A stretch of 64,000 bases of DNA from Priapulus caudatus (Eukaryota; Priapulida; Priapulimorpha; Priapulimorphida; Priapulidae): assembly GCF_000485595.1 (NCBI RefSeq), contig NW_014577910.1, positions 92,443-156,442 of the forward strand, written 5' to 3'. Positions 46,401 to 57,440 of the stretch are shown here, in pieces; the first letter of the stretch is position 1, and each line of letters starts with the position of its first letter. The position numbers were made by a program, and so were the translations under genes. Under the pieces are notes generated by a model that saw only the letters and a program-made list of their open reading frames with translations, did no database searches and was not told the origin of the DNA.

Positions 46401-46560
46401 ATAAAATCGTATATCCTATAATACATTATTATCATCTATTATGAACTAGCTGGGCTACCCGGCGATGCCCGGGATTAAAGAGCTAGAATTTAGTCTGCTA
46501 TCACGGCTGTACTGATGTTATTCGGATTTTATAAATCTGTCCCAAGAATTTCACTTCTGG

Positions 46561-48310
46561 TCAGTTCTGCAGCGCTTCTTGGTACACAACATTCTTGGTC
46601 TTGCCATCTTGAGAGAGGATGTAGAGGTTGTCTGGGTTACCCACCCTGGAGCACCCCACATAGAGCTGGCCATGGGAGAACACTGGTTCACTGAGGTTGA
46701 GTCCAACCATCTTGAGGGACTGGCCCTGGACCTTGTTGATGGACATGGCAAAGCTCAGCTTGACTGGAAACTGCAGCCTCTTGAACTGAAATGGCAGGTT
46801 TGATGGGATGAGCGGGATCCTTGGGATGAAGACATTTTCGCCCTTGCCCTTGCCTGTCATGATTTTGGCTTCGATGACTCTGGGCATGAGCTGCTTCACT
46901 GTGAGCCTTGTGCCGTTGCAGAGTTTGGGAGCATCCAGGTTGCGCATTGGGCAATATGGGCGCGCCGACCTTGAGCACCAAGTTGTGTGGTGGCAGACCT
47001 GAGGGCGCCAGGCTGTTGAGAAACTCGGTCGGATAGTGCATGACCTGGTCAGGATCAGGAACTGTGTCCATCAACTTGTAGCTCGTTGGGTCGCCAGGCA
47101 GTTGCTCCAGCAGCTTGGAGTTGATGTCATCCATGGCCAAATTCTTGGGAGCAAGGATGGCTCGCTCGCTCAGCCAGTCTTGGTCTTGGTAGCGGAGGTG
47201 GAGGTTTGGGAAGACTTTGGTCATCAGCTGGGTGATGTCCGCCGCTGCTTTGCCGAATGGCAGCTTGACTTGGCCATCAGCTGTGGTGGTGAGTCTGCCT
47301 TTGCCGACCTCCAGCAGTTGCTGAGAGAAGCGGCCAGCTTCTTCATCGCCTCTGAGCTGCACCCTCATGATGGTCTTTAGGCTGTGGCGGTTTACCTTGC
47401 TCCAGAGGTACGACGACTTGATGCAGGCATTGACAGCATCTGCTCTTGTTCCTTTGGCGATGACTGGCAAGATTTGGCAAAAGTCGCCTGAGAGCAGGAC
47501 AGTCACACCTCCCATGACGTTTGTGCTGTGCCGAAGGTCTTGTAGGGTGTTGTCGAGTCAGGGGCGGATCCAGAGGGGAGGGGGGTCGAGGGGGTCCGGA
47601 CCCCCCCTTTTTACCACAAAAAGGAAAAAAAAGCATACAGTACACACACACGCACACACTTCTCTTATATTGTCTCCATAAAAAAATCTTGTTTAGCGCT
47701 AGTTTTTCTGATAAAGATTTACTTATATATATGTAAATTCGTTATAAAAACCTAGAAATGGGCAAAGAGGGGTCCGCAGGCGTCCGGGGGACCGGATCTA
47801 ATAAATTTTTGCATTCTAGACATCAAAATTACTGCTCAGCTGCTATCAAAATGCACCAATTAAAAAGAAATCTTGGGGGAGGTCCCCCCCCTAAGTGGCC
47901 TTCGGCAGCTTTTTAAAACACCAGAAAAAGTAAGCAGACAAAAGTGCCCTTTATTTATTTCTGGACACCCCCTTTTCAAAAATCCTGGATCCGCCCCTGC
48001 GAGTGCTTCAAAGGCGCATTTGTGGCTCATGGTTGCCTCGACCCAGATGATGAGCTTGCACTCTTGGAACAGCTTGGCCTTTGTGGAGCCACGGCTGATG
48101 TTGCAGGTTGGATTTTCCCACTTTGCCAGGTTGAATGGCAGCTTGAAGGCCGAGTGAGCAGTGCGCCCTCCGTCCAGCAGGGTGGCAGCAATGCCGCTTG
48201 AAGCAACTGCCAGGGCAATCTTCCTCGTCTGCCTGACCTTGGCCAGAAGAAGGTTGGTAACGAAGGTCTTGCCTGTCCCGCCAGGAGCGTCGAGGAAGAA
48301 GAGGCCGCTA
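46561..48310 (-). pseudogene. PIF1-type DNA helicase of a Helitron, broken
   Basis: Read from 48310 downward: FLDAPGGTGKTF (Walker A), LIIWVEATMSHK (Walker B region), a hAT-like insertion at 47559-47999, then GGVTVLLSGDFCQILPV (motif III region), INKVQGQSL and YVGCSRV (C-terminal helicase motifs). This is the motif order of PIF1-like helicases, which unwind DNA during rolling-circle Helitron transposition. Defects seen: no N-terminal Rep part; Walker B reads WVEA where the family has an acidic D-E pair (Asp changed to Val); the MITE insertion; and a one-base frameshift near 46950 (VGAPI in one frame, NLDAPKLCNGT in the next). Confidence 0.88.
47559..47999. mobile_element. hAT-like MITE inserted in the helicase, 5-bp duplication
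   Basis: Inverted ends CAGGGGCGGATCCAG and CTGGATCCGCCCCTG. It is flanked by CGAGT on both sides (47554-47558 and 48000-48004). Removing it and one CGAGT restores the helicase frame exactly (EALDNTLQDL). The interior has a long inverted G/C-rich patch and no gene. The duplication is 5 bp rather than the 8 bp usual for hAT. Confidence 0.85.
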
Positions 48311-48771
48311 CGTTTTTTTTTGTCAAATTTTTTGGGTCAAATTTTTTGGTCAATTATTTTTGGCCTAAAATGGTCGTCGCGTCATGCTGATTCAGAATAT
48401 ATATGGTGTTGGGGGACACCTCTTACGGGTCTCGAGAAGATAGACGGACAGACAGACAGACAGATCCGGCCATTTATGGAGGAGATGTTATTTATTATTA
48501 TTAGTTACTGTGCTTAAAATAGTAAAAAAAAACACCTGCTATTAGTATTATTATCAAATAATAAGCCGCGAATTTGGGTTTGTGGCGCTGTACCAGAGAA
48601 TTTGAGATTAGTATATAGTTTAGTATATAGTTATTAGTGATTATGTATATACCGTTAGTATATAGAGATCAGTGAGTTGGACGCTCTTGTCACATATCAG
48701 GAAAATACAATATCCGTGTATGCGTGTGTGTATGTACGTGTGTGTTTGTGCGTGTGTATGTTGCGTGCGTA

Positions 48772-48775
<4 letters not shown>

Positions 48776-48850
<75 letters not shown>

Positions 48851-48866
48851 ATGTGTGTGTGTGTGG
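48776..48866 (+). repeat. (GT)n microsatellite
   Basis: About 65 bp of pure GT with imperfect flanks from 48720. Confidence 0.97.
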
Positions 48867-48869
48867 ACC

Positions 48870-49497
48870 GACGTGTATGGGAGTGGGTTGCGTAACGATA
48901 TAGACATCTTTGCGCGTCTGGGCGTTTGTTATTATTGCAACAGTCGAGGTGACGACGAGACGCGTAAATTGCTTCTTTGCATTGACACTGTCTGTTGTCT
49001 GGAGGGCATGCATATAAAGCGTTTGGGCGTCTGCTACAATTTCATCGCTTGATACGAGACCCTCGCTGTGCTACGCCTGGACATACACCCATGCAGGATG
49101 AACAAACATCAACGCCAGGCGTTAAACTAGAGTTGAGGTACAACAACGTCAGAAATGCAGTGACGCTTGACATACAGCCAGGGGGAAAATTCAGCCAGAG
49201 TGGACTTCAAATCAGGGAAGACTTTCAGTCAGTGCCTACATTCAACAAAGGTAGTAATGTTTCATGAAGTTAGTTCGCACACAGACTCGGTTATTTTGCA
49301 AGTTTTTCAAGAATGTGAAATAACACGTGGTGTGAAATCTATAGTATCACCGAGAATATCGATGTGTGTAAGTATGTAAAATAGGAATAGTCTGATGGAG
49401 TGCTACCAGGAGTCCAGCCGTATTCGTGAAAACCCGGTTGTCTTCTGTGACATAATATATTTGACTATTATATTGGTGTATGTATGCGCGTGCCTGC

Positions 49498-49500
<3 letters not shown>
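48870..49500. other. Intergenic stretch without recognisable gene
   Basis: Open frame 48995-49267 has no similarity I recognise and no splice support. Confidence 0.4.

Positions 49501-49538
<38 letters not shown>
49500..49538 (+). repeat. (CT)n microsatellite
   Basis: Pure CT run. Confidence 0.97.
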
Positions 49539-49541
<3 letters not shown>

Positions 49542-49699
49542 GAGGGGGGGGCGGGCGTGTGTATTTGTGTTTTTTATGTGCTTGGTGTATGTGACAGATT
49601 GTGACTATGTTGTGTAAAGCTATCGATTATGCCTGCAGGCGCTGTTGAAGGTATAGTGTTTACATTAACGTGTAAGATGATACGTTTCTATTATCGATA

Positions 49700-49905
49700 T
49701 ACCAGAGGAAATATGCTACAAGATTGGCGTGGCACAGCTTGTGCTGTGATCTGAGCGCTGCGCGCGGATGAGACGCGGCAGTTCCGCGGATATGCGCCAC
49801 CGCGACCGCGGATGTTACAAGTATGAAGCGCTGTCCGCAGTGGAGGCGTGAGATAAATTCGAGGCCGGCGCATGTTCTCCACCACGCGGTCACGGGATGG
49901 TTGTA
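49700..49905 (-). repeat. Dispersed repeat family C, copy 2 (inverted)
   Basis: Reverse-complement relative of 24483-24670, with TACAAGATTGGCGTGGCACAG at the left and the GTGGAG hairpin region decayed at the right. Confidence 0.8.
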
Positions 49906-49929
49906 GTTTCTAGAAGATACAATGAACGG

Positions 49930-50080
49930 ATAGGAAATGCGCGTATATAAGCCGGCTTTGCATGCGTGTGTTCAACACAGCATTGCCAATTGAAAAGTGG
50001 CTGGAGTGATTGGTGGTGCCTTAGGCCGTTTTTTCAAGAAAGTGCTGTAGGAGGTGTCTCGGACTAGTTTACTTCATAAT
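49930..50080 (+). repeat. TATA-containing dispersed repeat, copy 1
   Basis: GGAAATGCGCGTATATAAGC through TTTTTCAAGAAAGTGCTGTA matches 54190-54335 in inverted orientation. The conserved TATATAA/TATATAC at the same place in both copies could be a pol II TATA box of the element. Confidence 0.7.
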
Positions 50081-50130
50081 GAAGCAACGCATTTGGGAAG
50101 ATGTTTATATACGGGGATGTTTTTCTTATT

Positions 50131-50132
<2 letters not shown>

Positions 50133-50182
<50 letters not shown>
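50133..50182 (+). repeat. (GT)n microsatellite
   Basis: Pure GT run just ahead of the CCAAT minisatellite. Confidence 0.97.
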
Positions 50183-50183
<1 letters not shown>

Positions 50184-50220
50184 CACGCACGCGGGCATGT
50201 GTGTGGGTTTCTACAAAACC

Positions 50221-51265
50221 CGTAATTGGTTGGGTGCTACGAGGCCCCTGATTGGTCAGCTGCTACGAGGCTCCTGATTGGTCGAGCCAACCGTAGCAGC
50301 CGACCAATCAGCGGCCTCGGTGCAGCCGACCAATCAGGGGCCTCGTAGAAACTGACCAATCAGGGCCCTTCTAGCAGGCGGTCAATCAGGAGCCTTATAG
50401 CAACCGACCAATCAGGAGCCTCCTAGCTACCGGCCAATCAGGAGCATCCTAGCAGCCGACCAATCAGGGGCCGCATAGAAACTGACCAATCAGGGGTCTT
50501 CTAGCAGGCGGCCAATCAGGAGCCTCGTAGCAGCCGACCAATCAGGAGCCTCCTAGTAACTGGCCAATCAGGAGCCTCGTAGCAACCAACCAATCAAGAG
50601 CCTCCTAGCAACCGGCCAATCAGCGGTCTCCTAGCGACCGACCAATCAGGGGCCTTCTAGAAACCGACCAATCAGGAGCCTCCTAGCAGGCAGCCAATCA
50701 GGAGCCTCGTAGCAGCCGACCAATCAGGAGCCTCTTAGTAACCGACCAATCAGGTGCCTCGTAGAAACCGACCAATCAGGAGCCTCGTAGCAGCCGACCA
50801 ATCAGGAGCCTCCTAGTAACTGGGCAATCAGGAGCCTCGTAGCAACCGACCAATCAGGAGCCTCCTAGCAACCGGCCAATCAGGAGCCTCGTAGTAACCG
50901 ACCTATCAGGAGCCTCCTAGCAACCGGCCAATCAGGGGGTCTCCTAGCGGCCGACCAATCAGGGGCCTTGTAGAAACCGACCAATCATGAGCCATCTAGC
51001 AGGCAGCCAATCAGGGGCGTTGTAGCAGACGACCAATTAGGGCCCTCTTCGCAGTCAGCCAATCAAGGCCCTCCTACCAGCCGACCAATCAGGAGCCTCG
51101 TAGCAGCCGGCCAATCAGAGGCCTCCTAGCAACCGACCAATCAAGGGCCTCGTAGCAGCCGACCAATCTGGAGCCTCGTAGCAGCCAACCAATCAGGGGC
51201 CTCCTAGCAACCGGCCGATCAGGAGCTTCCTACCAGTCAACTAATCAGGGGCCTCGTAGTAGCCG
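50221..51265 (+). repeat. 26-bp minisatellite with a CCAAT box in every unit
   Basis: About 40 units of consensus ACCGACCAATCAGGAGCC plus TCGTAGCA, period 26 bp. The first three units (ATTGG at 50225, 50251, 50277) are in the opposite orientation to the roughly 37 that follow (CCAAT from 50304 to about 51241), so the array begins with an inversion. The CCAATCAG core is the best-conserved part and matches the NF-Y consensus. No gene lies inside. Confidence 0.93.
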
Positions 51266-51585
51266 GGGCGTGGGCCACGCTACCAGCCATCCACGTATAG
51301 AGTGCCTGCCGAGTTTCATACTTGCGCCACTGGACATAGGGTTAGGACTATTGAGTCGCGCCTCGTTGTAATTACGCTGATTACGTTTGCTCATCAAATA
51401 CAACTTTGTCTCTGGGAAAGTATAAGATAGTCATAGATGGTTTGCGACGGCCGCGGTGTTGAATATGGCGGAAAGACCGCACAGCGAAAGAAAATATTTT
51501 AACGGAGGGAATTGTTTAAATAAATACATGGAAAATGAAGGCAATTAATAAATGTGGAGAAAATCGAGAACGGCGAAAAGAGGAT

Positions 51586-52185
51586 CGCGTGTGTGTGTGT
51601 TGTGTGTGTGTGTGTGGTGTGTTGTTGTGGTTTGTGGTTTGGTATCTCTGTGTTGTTGTGCGTGCGTTGCGCCGTGCGTGCTCTGCCGTGCGTGTGGTGT
51701 GTGCGTGATATTGTGTCTGTGGGTTCGTGAACGGTGTGTGTGTTGTGGTGTTGTGTGTGTAGTGTGTGTGTGCGTGGTCTCGTTGTGTGTGTTCTGTGGT
51801 GTGGGTGTGAGCACGCTCTGCGAGCGTTTCGCGTGCGCGGTATGTGTGCGTGTGTGTGTGCTGTGTGATGAGGTGGTGGTGGTTGTGTGTGTGTGAAGTG
51901 TTTGGTGTTGTGTGTGGTGTTGTTGGTTGGTGTGTGTGTGGTTGGTTGTGTGTGTTGTTGGCCGTACGCGGTGTGTGTGCGTGTGGTGTTGCGGAGAGAG
52001 AGAGAGAGAGATGTGGTGGTGTTGTCGGTGGTGTGTGTGGTGTGTGTGTGGTGTGGTGTGTTGTGTTGCGTACTGCGTGTGGTGGCGTGTGTGTGGGAGA
52101 GAGAGAGAGGATTGTTGCTGTTGTGGTGTGTTCGTGTGTGTGTGTGTGTGTGTGTGTGTGTTGTGTGTGTGTGTGAGAGCGCGAG
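51586..52185 (+). repeat. Degenerate (GT)n tract with GA islands
   Basis: About 600 bp of GTGTG sequence, interrupted by GAGAGA at 51995-52012 and 52098-52110. Cys/Val-rich and His/Thr-rich frames are artefacts. Confidence 0.95.
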
Positions 52186-52345
52186 AGCCGAGAGAAGAAG
52201 TGAAAGAGAGGGTAAACGGATGAGGAGAGAATATGAGAACTAGAGTAATGCGAGAGAGAGAGAGAGAGAGATTAAGAAAGAAAAAAGCGAAAAAAGAAAG
52301 AAATAGAGAGATAGGAGAGAGAGCGCGAGAGAAACAAGAAGACAA
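52186..52345 (+). repeat. Purine (GA)n tract
   Basis: AGAGAGA-rich sequence continuing from the GT tract. Confidence 0.9.
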
Positions 52346-52349
52346 TTGT

Positions 52350-53440
52350 AGTAGATTGAGATAGCGATACGGCGGGTTAGGGGTATAGAAGGAAATGAAC
52401 ACATGAAAGCCGAATAAGCCACGAAGAAAATCGTAATAAAACAGATAACAAAATGAATTCGACCTGAGATCATTGTCACGTTCAACACACTCTGTGTCCA
52501 CAAGTTCACCAGCATCCTTGACTAAAAAAAGAACAAAATCAGACGTTTAACTTGAAAAATAACATAAATACAAAAATAATAAATAAAAAAGTAAAATCTG
52601 ATGGACTAAAATTTAACCAAGTACACTGGTGACAAATGACGTGGCAAGCGTGCCGTCGATAAAATGCACAGTTCACACGGTGATGTAAATACTCCATAAG
52701 TTCATAATATAATAGTAATATTATATATATATATGTATAATATATACTGTAAATTGATATATATATAGTATATATAGGTATACTATAGGTATATATATGT
52801 GATATTGTTATATATCATATTTTATGCCAGAACTAATAATACCGTTAGAGTGTACAATCAACCTTGAACTTGAACATTGAACTTATTTCTAGGACTCGCA
52901 GTCAAAAAACTAAATTTGTCGTGTAAATAGCCTAATTTTTTCCGTCTCTCCGTTTACACTCTCGGTTTGTATTAGCTTCTTGAATATATATAGTATATCT
53001 AATATAGTATAATTTCGTAGGCTTACTATCACTCTGGTTCGGGGAGGTGCGAGTGTGTGATTCAGAGATTCTGTAGCGGCCATGGTTGATTTGTGTACGA
53101 ATCACTGTTAAGCTTCGGCATACTGCGGTACCCCCCTGCTATCAAACACAGTCAATTTCATTTAATTTCCGTCTCAATGACAGTTAGTGTTGATAGCTGT
53201 GCAGTGATCTTCTTCCTACTTGGTTCTATGGCCAGTAATGGCCTCCGCATTTTCCGCTGTCGGTTTTCAATCGTTCCGTGAAAATTTCCCAACGTTGTTA
53301 TGCGTGTGAATGTTTCGGCCGTGTACGTAACCGCGTACATGTTCATCGTCTCTCGCTTCCCCAGCCCCAAAATTCGTTGGAGAAACCGTTGACCTTGAGA
53401 AAATCTAGCTTGGAAAAAGCGCACACTCCTCCGAAATATT
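52350..53440. other. Intergenic stretch
   Basis: TA-rich at 52700-52820. No gene is recognised. Confidence 0.5.
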
Positions 53441-53445
53441 GCTGC

Positions 53446-53519
53446 GTACTCCAGCCTGGGGGTAGATTACAGGTAAACGTGAGAACAACAAAACGTAATC
53501 AACGAGATCGTATGCAATC
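53446..53519 (+). repeat. Segment duplicated at 57446-57518, ending at an N gap
   Basis: GTACTCCAGCCTGGGGGTAG onward is over 95 percent identical to 57446 onward for about 73 bp and stops exactly at the gap. Confidence 0.9.
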
Positions 53520-53529
53520 NNNNNNNNNN
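53520..53529. other. Assembly gap (10 N)
   Basis: Unknown bases. Confidence 0.99.
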
Positions 53530-53561
53530 GAAGCAATCAGGATGCATTCGTGAGACCACCA

Positions 53562-53757
53562 CAACACACACACACACACAACACACAGCCCGCACCACGC
53601 ACGCACCCGCCGCACGCACGCCGCACGCACGCATCACCCACCCACATGCCACATGCCCACGGGTGTGGCACAAACACACACACACAAATACACACACACA
53701 CACACACAACAGCACAACACACACAACACAACACACACACGACACACACCACACACT
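53562..53757 (+). repeat. Degenerate (CA)n tract
   Basis: CA and CGCACG repeats over about 200 bp. Confidence 0.92.
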
Positions 53758-53949
53758 CAATAAGAAAGACATATCACCTTTAATAAACATCTTCCCGGAT
53801 GCGTTCTTCATACCTCGCCCAACAAAGTTGAGTGGAGTTAATTTAATCGGTATTCGTGTGTTGTGTAGTGTGTGTGGATGTTGGTGTGTGTGTGGTGTGT
53901 TGCTGATTGCTGTGTGTGTCCGTCCGTGCGGCGCGCGATCGATAGCGGC

Positions 53950-54110
53950 GTCGGAGTCAGCGGGAGCCGGCGGAAGTCAGCAGCAGGCGACGTGATCGAG
54001 CAGCAACCACCAGCCGAGCGGCGAGTCAGCAGCACGCTACCAGCGAGCGGCCGAGTCAGCAGCAGGCGAGGTCAGTCAGCACGCAGCCAGCAGCGAGCAC
54101 GGACCGAACC
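53950..54110 (+). repeat. Degenerate GTCAGCAG / CGAGC minisatellite
   Basis: Irregular GAGTCAGCAGCA units with CAGCGAGCGG. It is GC-rich, with no gene. Confidence 0.7.
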
Positions 54111-54189
54111 AGCTGCAGTAACAGCATACATAGTTACAATCTGGCGCGACGGTATGCCACTCTGCCGTGCAGTGCCTCTGATCTAGTTA

Positions 54190-54335
54190 CTGACAGTCGA
54201 AACTAGTCGCCGAGAACTCATACAGCACTTTCTTGAAAAACGCGGCTAAGCACAACCAATCTACTCACCGCAGTTTCAATCTGGCACTGCTGTGTCTAAC
54301 ACGACGCTCAACCGGCGTATATACCGCATTTCCTG
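54190..54335 (-). repeat. TATA-containing dispersed repeat, copy 2 (inverted)
   Basis: Reverse-complement relative of 49930-50080. Confidence 0.7.
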
Positions 54336-54714
54336 CTACAGACAGTAACGTATGGCAAGGAAACTAACCACAGCCAATTAACCAGTCATTGTCGCGCGTG
54401 GTCCGTCCTTGCCTTGCCAACTGATTATCAAGGCATTCAGCATAGTCTAACAGCGCCCATGTCTACTACAATGCTTGCGCAAGCAACCGCTTACGCCATA
54501 CGTAGACACACACATATATACACTCACGCTCACAAGCACCAGCACTCCTTAAATGTCAAATGTCCAAGATGCCAGTATGCTCAAATGTCCAAGGCTGCTT
54601 ACCCCTACCGCTACCCCTACGCCTAACCTTGAGCCTGACCCTACCCTAGCTTAGCGGGCCGACTGCCAATTTTCCACTGACCACTGGTCCAACGCGCATT
54701 TGACGACTGATATT

Positions 54715-55372
54715 GCGGCCATGATAGCTGAGGCGCCGAGATTGGACACTTTTGCTGTCTTCCAAATCACAGGCCTACGCCACACAGTCTTTTATTATTT
54801 TAAAGGTGGAGCAGCCATTGACACAAATCCCCATCTCAGGAACTAAGGAATTGGCTGCATGTTAGCAAACGGGTTTTCCTACAGAATAGAGTTAGGCACA
54901 AATACGAAAATAAGACACGCTGTTTAGTGCACATGCGCTACGTCCTTCTTGGTTCTTGCATTTTCGCATCGTCCGTAATCAGAATAGCTCCGACTTTTTC
55001 TCGTTGATGGAACACTGATGGGCGCGATCACCGACGTGACCAGGTTCAGCTGTACCTACTGTCTTTCGCCAGCTGTTTACTTTTTTTTTTTCGAATATAG
55101 ATGCAAATGCGCCGGCGATGCATTTCACATCCGAAGGTGTTGAAAATTTCATCGGCATTTCACTCGCTGTCGAAGTGAACGAGATGCGTCATTCCAGTTG
55201 AAACATTGAAGATTTTTCTTCAACATTTAAATAAATTCCGAAAATCCCCTAACCGCCGCTACTCGTATGTTTTAGCCCACATTAACCGTAGCTGTGTGTG
55301 TGACGTCTTGCCCCCGCGCACTTTACTGCTTGGCCCTTAGCGGGCCTCGAACCATGGATATCGGCAGGCAGG
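54715..55372 (+). repeat. Dispersed repeat family A, copy 2
   Basis: Collinear with 21735-22345. Both copies contain GCGCTACGTCCTT and end near ATGGATATCG. Confidence 0.75.
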
Positions 55373-56005
55373 GCACCTCGCAGCACGAGCGTGTTTGTTA
55401 CATAAATAGCTTTGTGACTACGGTGTTTCCGGCGAGTTCTTGCGCTGATAACCTCGTTAATTTCTCAGAGCAGTTACTTAAGCGTGCATGGAACATGTTT
55501 ACCAATTTTTTAGTGTTGTCAGTTAGTCCATGGATATTTTCACAGTAAGTATTATAACCAGTATATGTTTTGACATATAGTTCACCTATTGCACCCACAG
55601 GTAGCCGATCATTTGAAAATTGTCGTAGAATATTTATTTTTATTTGAGTCATTCCAAGTGCCTGTGCGTTCCAATAGTCTTGTACGTCACATGACGTGCG
55701 TCAACAAGCCACAAAAACTCAACACAATTCTCATCGGGCTGTTATGTCGGTTACGCCTGAATGCGTGATATGATCAGAAGAGGGGTGACATGTACGAGGG
55801 GCAGCATTTTTCTTTGGGGGTCCGAAAAACACAATTCACTTGACAATTTCATAGGCCATTTTCCAAATTGGAGAGCGCGCATAATGGATCCAACAAGCCC
55901 TTTGACTGACTCAGTTCAAGGACAACTTCAAAGGTCTGCTATATTGCTCTTAGCCGCCCGCTAGTTCTATATTTAGAACAAACGTCTTTATTGTTATCTT
56001 CTAAA

Positions 56006-56220
56006 CACTAGAGAACCATCGCCTGACCGCTGTGGAGACGTGCGCCGGGCCTCGAATTTAGCTCACGTCTCCACTGCGGACAGCGCTCATACTTGAAATC
56101 ACCGCGGATCGCGCGGCGCTTATCCGCGAACTGCGCGTCTCATCCGCGCCGCAGCGCGCTGCAGGATCAACAGGCCAAGCTGTGCCACGCAATCTTGTAG
56201 CATGTAGTCTCTCTGATATA
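56006..56220 (+). repeat. Dispersed repeat family C, copy 3
   Basis: Same order as 24483-24670: the GTGGAGACGTGCGCC hairpin, a GC-rich middle, and AAGCTGTGCCACGCAATCTT. Confidence 0.8.
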
Positions 56221-56359
56221 GATAAAAAGTTAACCTACACGTTAATGTAATCAATATAACCTCAAACAGCGCCTGACAGGCCCCATAAATTTTCGAACTA
56301 GCTTACACACATAGTCACATACCCAAGACACAAACACAGATAACACACGCCTCTCCCCC

Positions 56360-56830
56360 CCCCCCTGAGAGAGAGAAAAGAGAGACGAGGAGGAGATGGA
56401 AGGAGGAGAGAAGAGAGGAGAAAGGAGAAGAGCAGAGAGAGAGAAAGAGCATCCCCCCCACCCCCTGAGACCCCCCTGTTCTTCTGGTCCACGCTCCGCT
56501 TAACCTCCTCATGCCTAGCGCCAGTTCTGGCCTATAGCCGCGTGTTTGACCGCTCCAGTCTACATCCGGGACCATACACTCTCCTCAACTGCGCCCTGCT
56601 GCGAGCCGATCTTCTATCTCTTCGGCAGCGCCACGACGAGCGAGAGAGAGAGGAGCCCGCCCACGGGGAACGAAGGGAAAGAGTGAGAGCGAGAGAGAGA
56701 GCGCACGAGAGCGAGAGAGAGAGAGACAGAGAGAGACAGAGGAGAGAGAGAGAGAGAAGAGCAAGAGAGGAGTAGAAGAAAGAGAGGAGAGAGAGAGAGA
56801 GAGAGAGAGAGCGCGCGAGAGAGAGAGAAG
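56360..56830 (+). repeat. Purine (GA)n tracts
   Basis: Two GA-rich blocks (56367-56450 and 56638-56828) flank about 190 bp of normal sequence. They are triplex-prone. Confidence 0.93.
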
Positions 56831-56834
56831 ACGC

Positions 56835-57440
56835 AGGCACGCGCATACATCACCAGTTATAATAGTTCAAATATAATATGTCAGCAGACGAGAACGGGTT
56901 CTTCAACCATACGGCTGCCGACTCGGCTGGTAAACCACTCCATCGCGCTTATCCTATTGTTAGTCAGGAGGCTTATGCACATTTATCTGCCAAATTATCG
57001 AAAGACGATATTTTGGGTATTCAAATGCTGGGTCAATGTTCCTCAACTAGATTTTTTGAGGAACCAAAAATTGACCCGGGAACACCCCCCCCCCATATGG
57101 GCCCGGTAACGGGACCCGAAACTGTTATTTGCCATATTTGCCTTCTTTGGTCGATTTGAACAAAGTGTAGAGTCGAATAGGGGTTTTAAACATCAAGGAA
57201 TCGATTGGACGTGGTTGACCTAGAATTTGTTAAAGGTCACGAGTATCGTTCCTTTCAGGGTTCACTCGCGGGGCCCAAAAATAGGTTTTTAGCGATCATC
57301 TCGGCCTATTTTCTCAAAAAGTTAGAGTCAATTTGGGTTTGAGGTCAAAGGAATTTATTGATCACCATCGATACACTTTCAGGACTCCTGGAAATTCGGA
57401 TTTCACTTTAGTTAGCTACACGTAGTCAAAATCCGGACAG
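56835..57440. other. Intergenic stretch downstream of the galactosyltransferase
   Basis: A 93-codon plus-strand open frame (56878-57159) has no family I recognise. The missing final exons of the galactosyltransferase would be expected here on the minus strand, but I could not find a W-G-W-G-G-E-D coding segment. Confidence 0.4.

Larger units (their letters stand above)
46446..48460 (-). mobile_element. Helitron carrying a degenerate helicase gene
   Basis: On the minus strand the 3' end is the hairpin CCCGGGCATCGCCGGG, a short spacer and CTAG at 46446-46449, followed by T. This is the same end as at 12784. The 5' side carries AGCATGACGCGACGA and GTCTGTCTGTC blocks shared with the element at 11940. 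It encodes only the helicase half. The Rep nuclease domain of full Helitrons is absent, so it is not autonomous. The 5' boundary is approximate. Confidence 0.78.

Noticed and set aside
48027-48353. 108-codon minus-strand open frame
   Set aside because: Different frame from the helicase Walker A segment that covers the same bases; it has no motif of its own.
50221-51265. CRISPR-like array
   Set aside because: Units are contiguous with no unique spacers, and the context is eukaryotic; it is a minisatellite.
54599-54655. CCCTAC/CCTAAC run as a telomeric array
   Set aside because: Too irregular; only scattered resemblance to CCCTAA.
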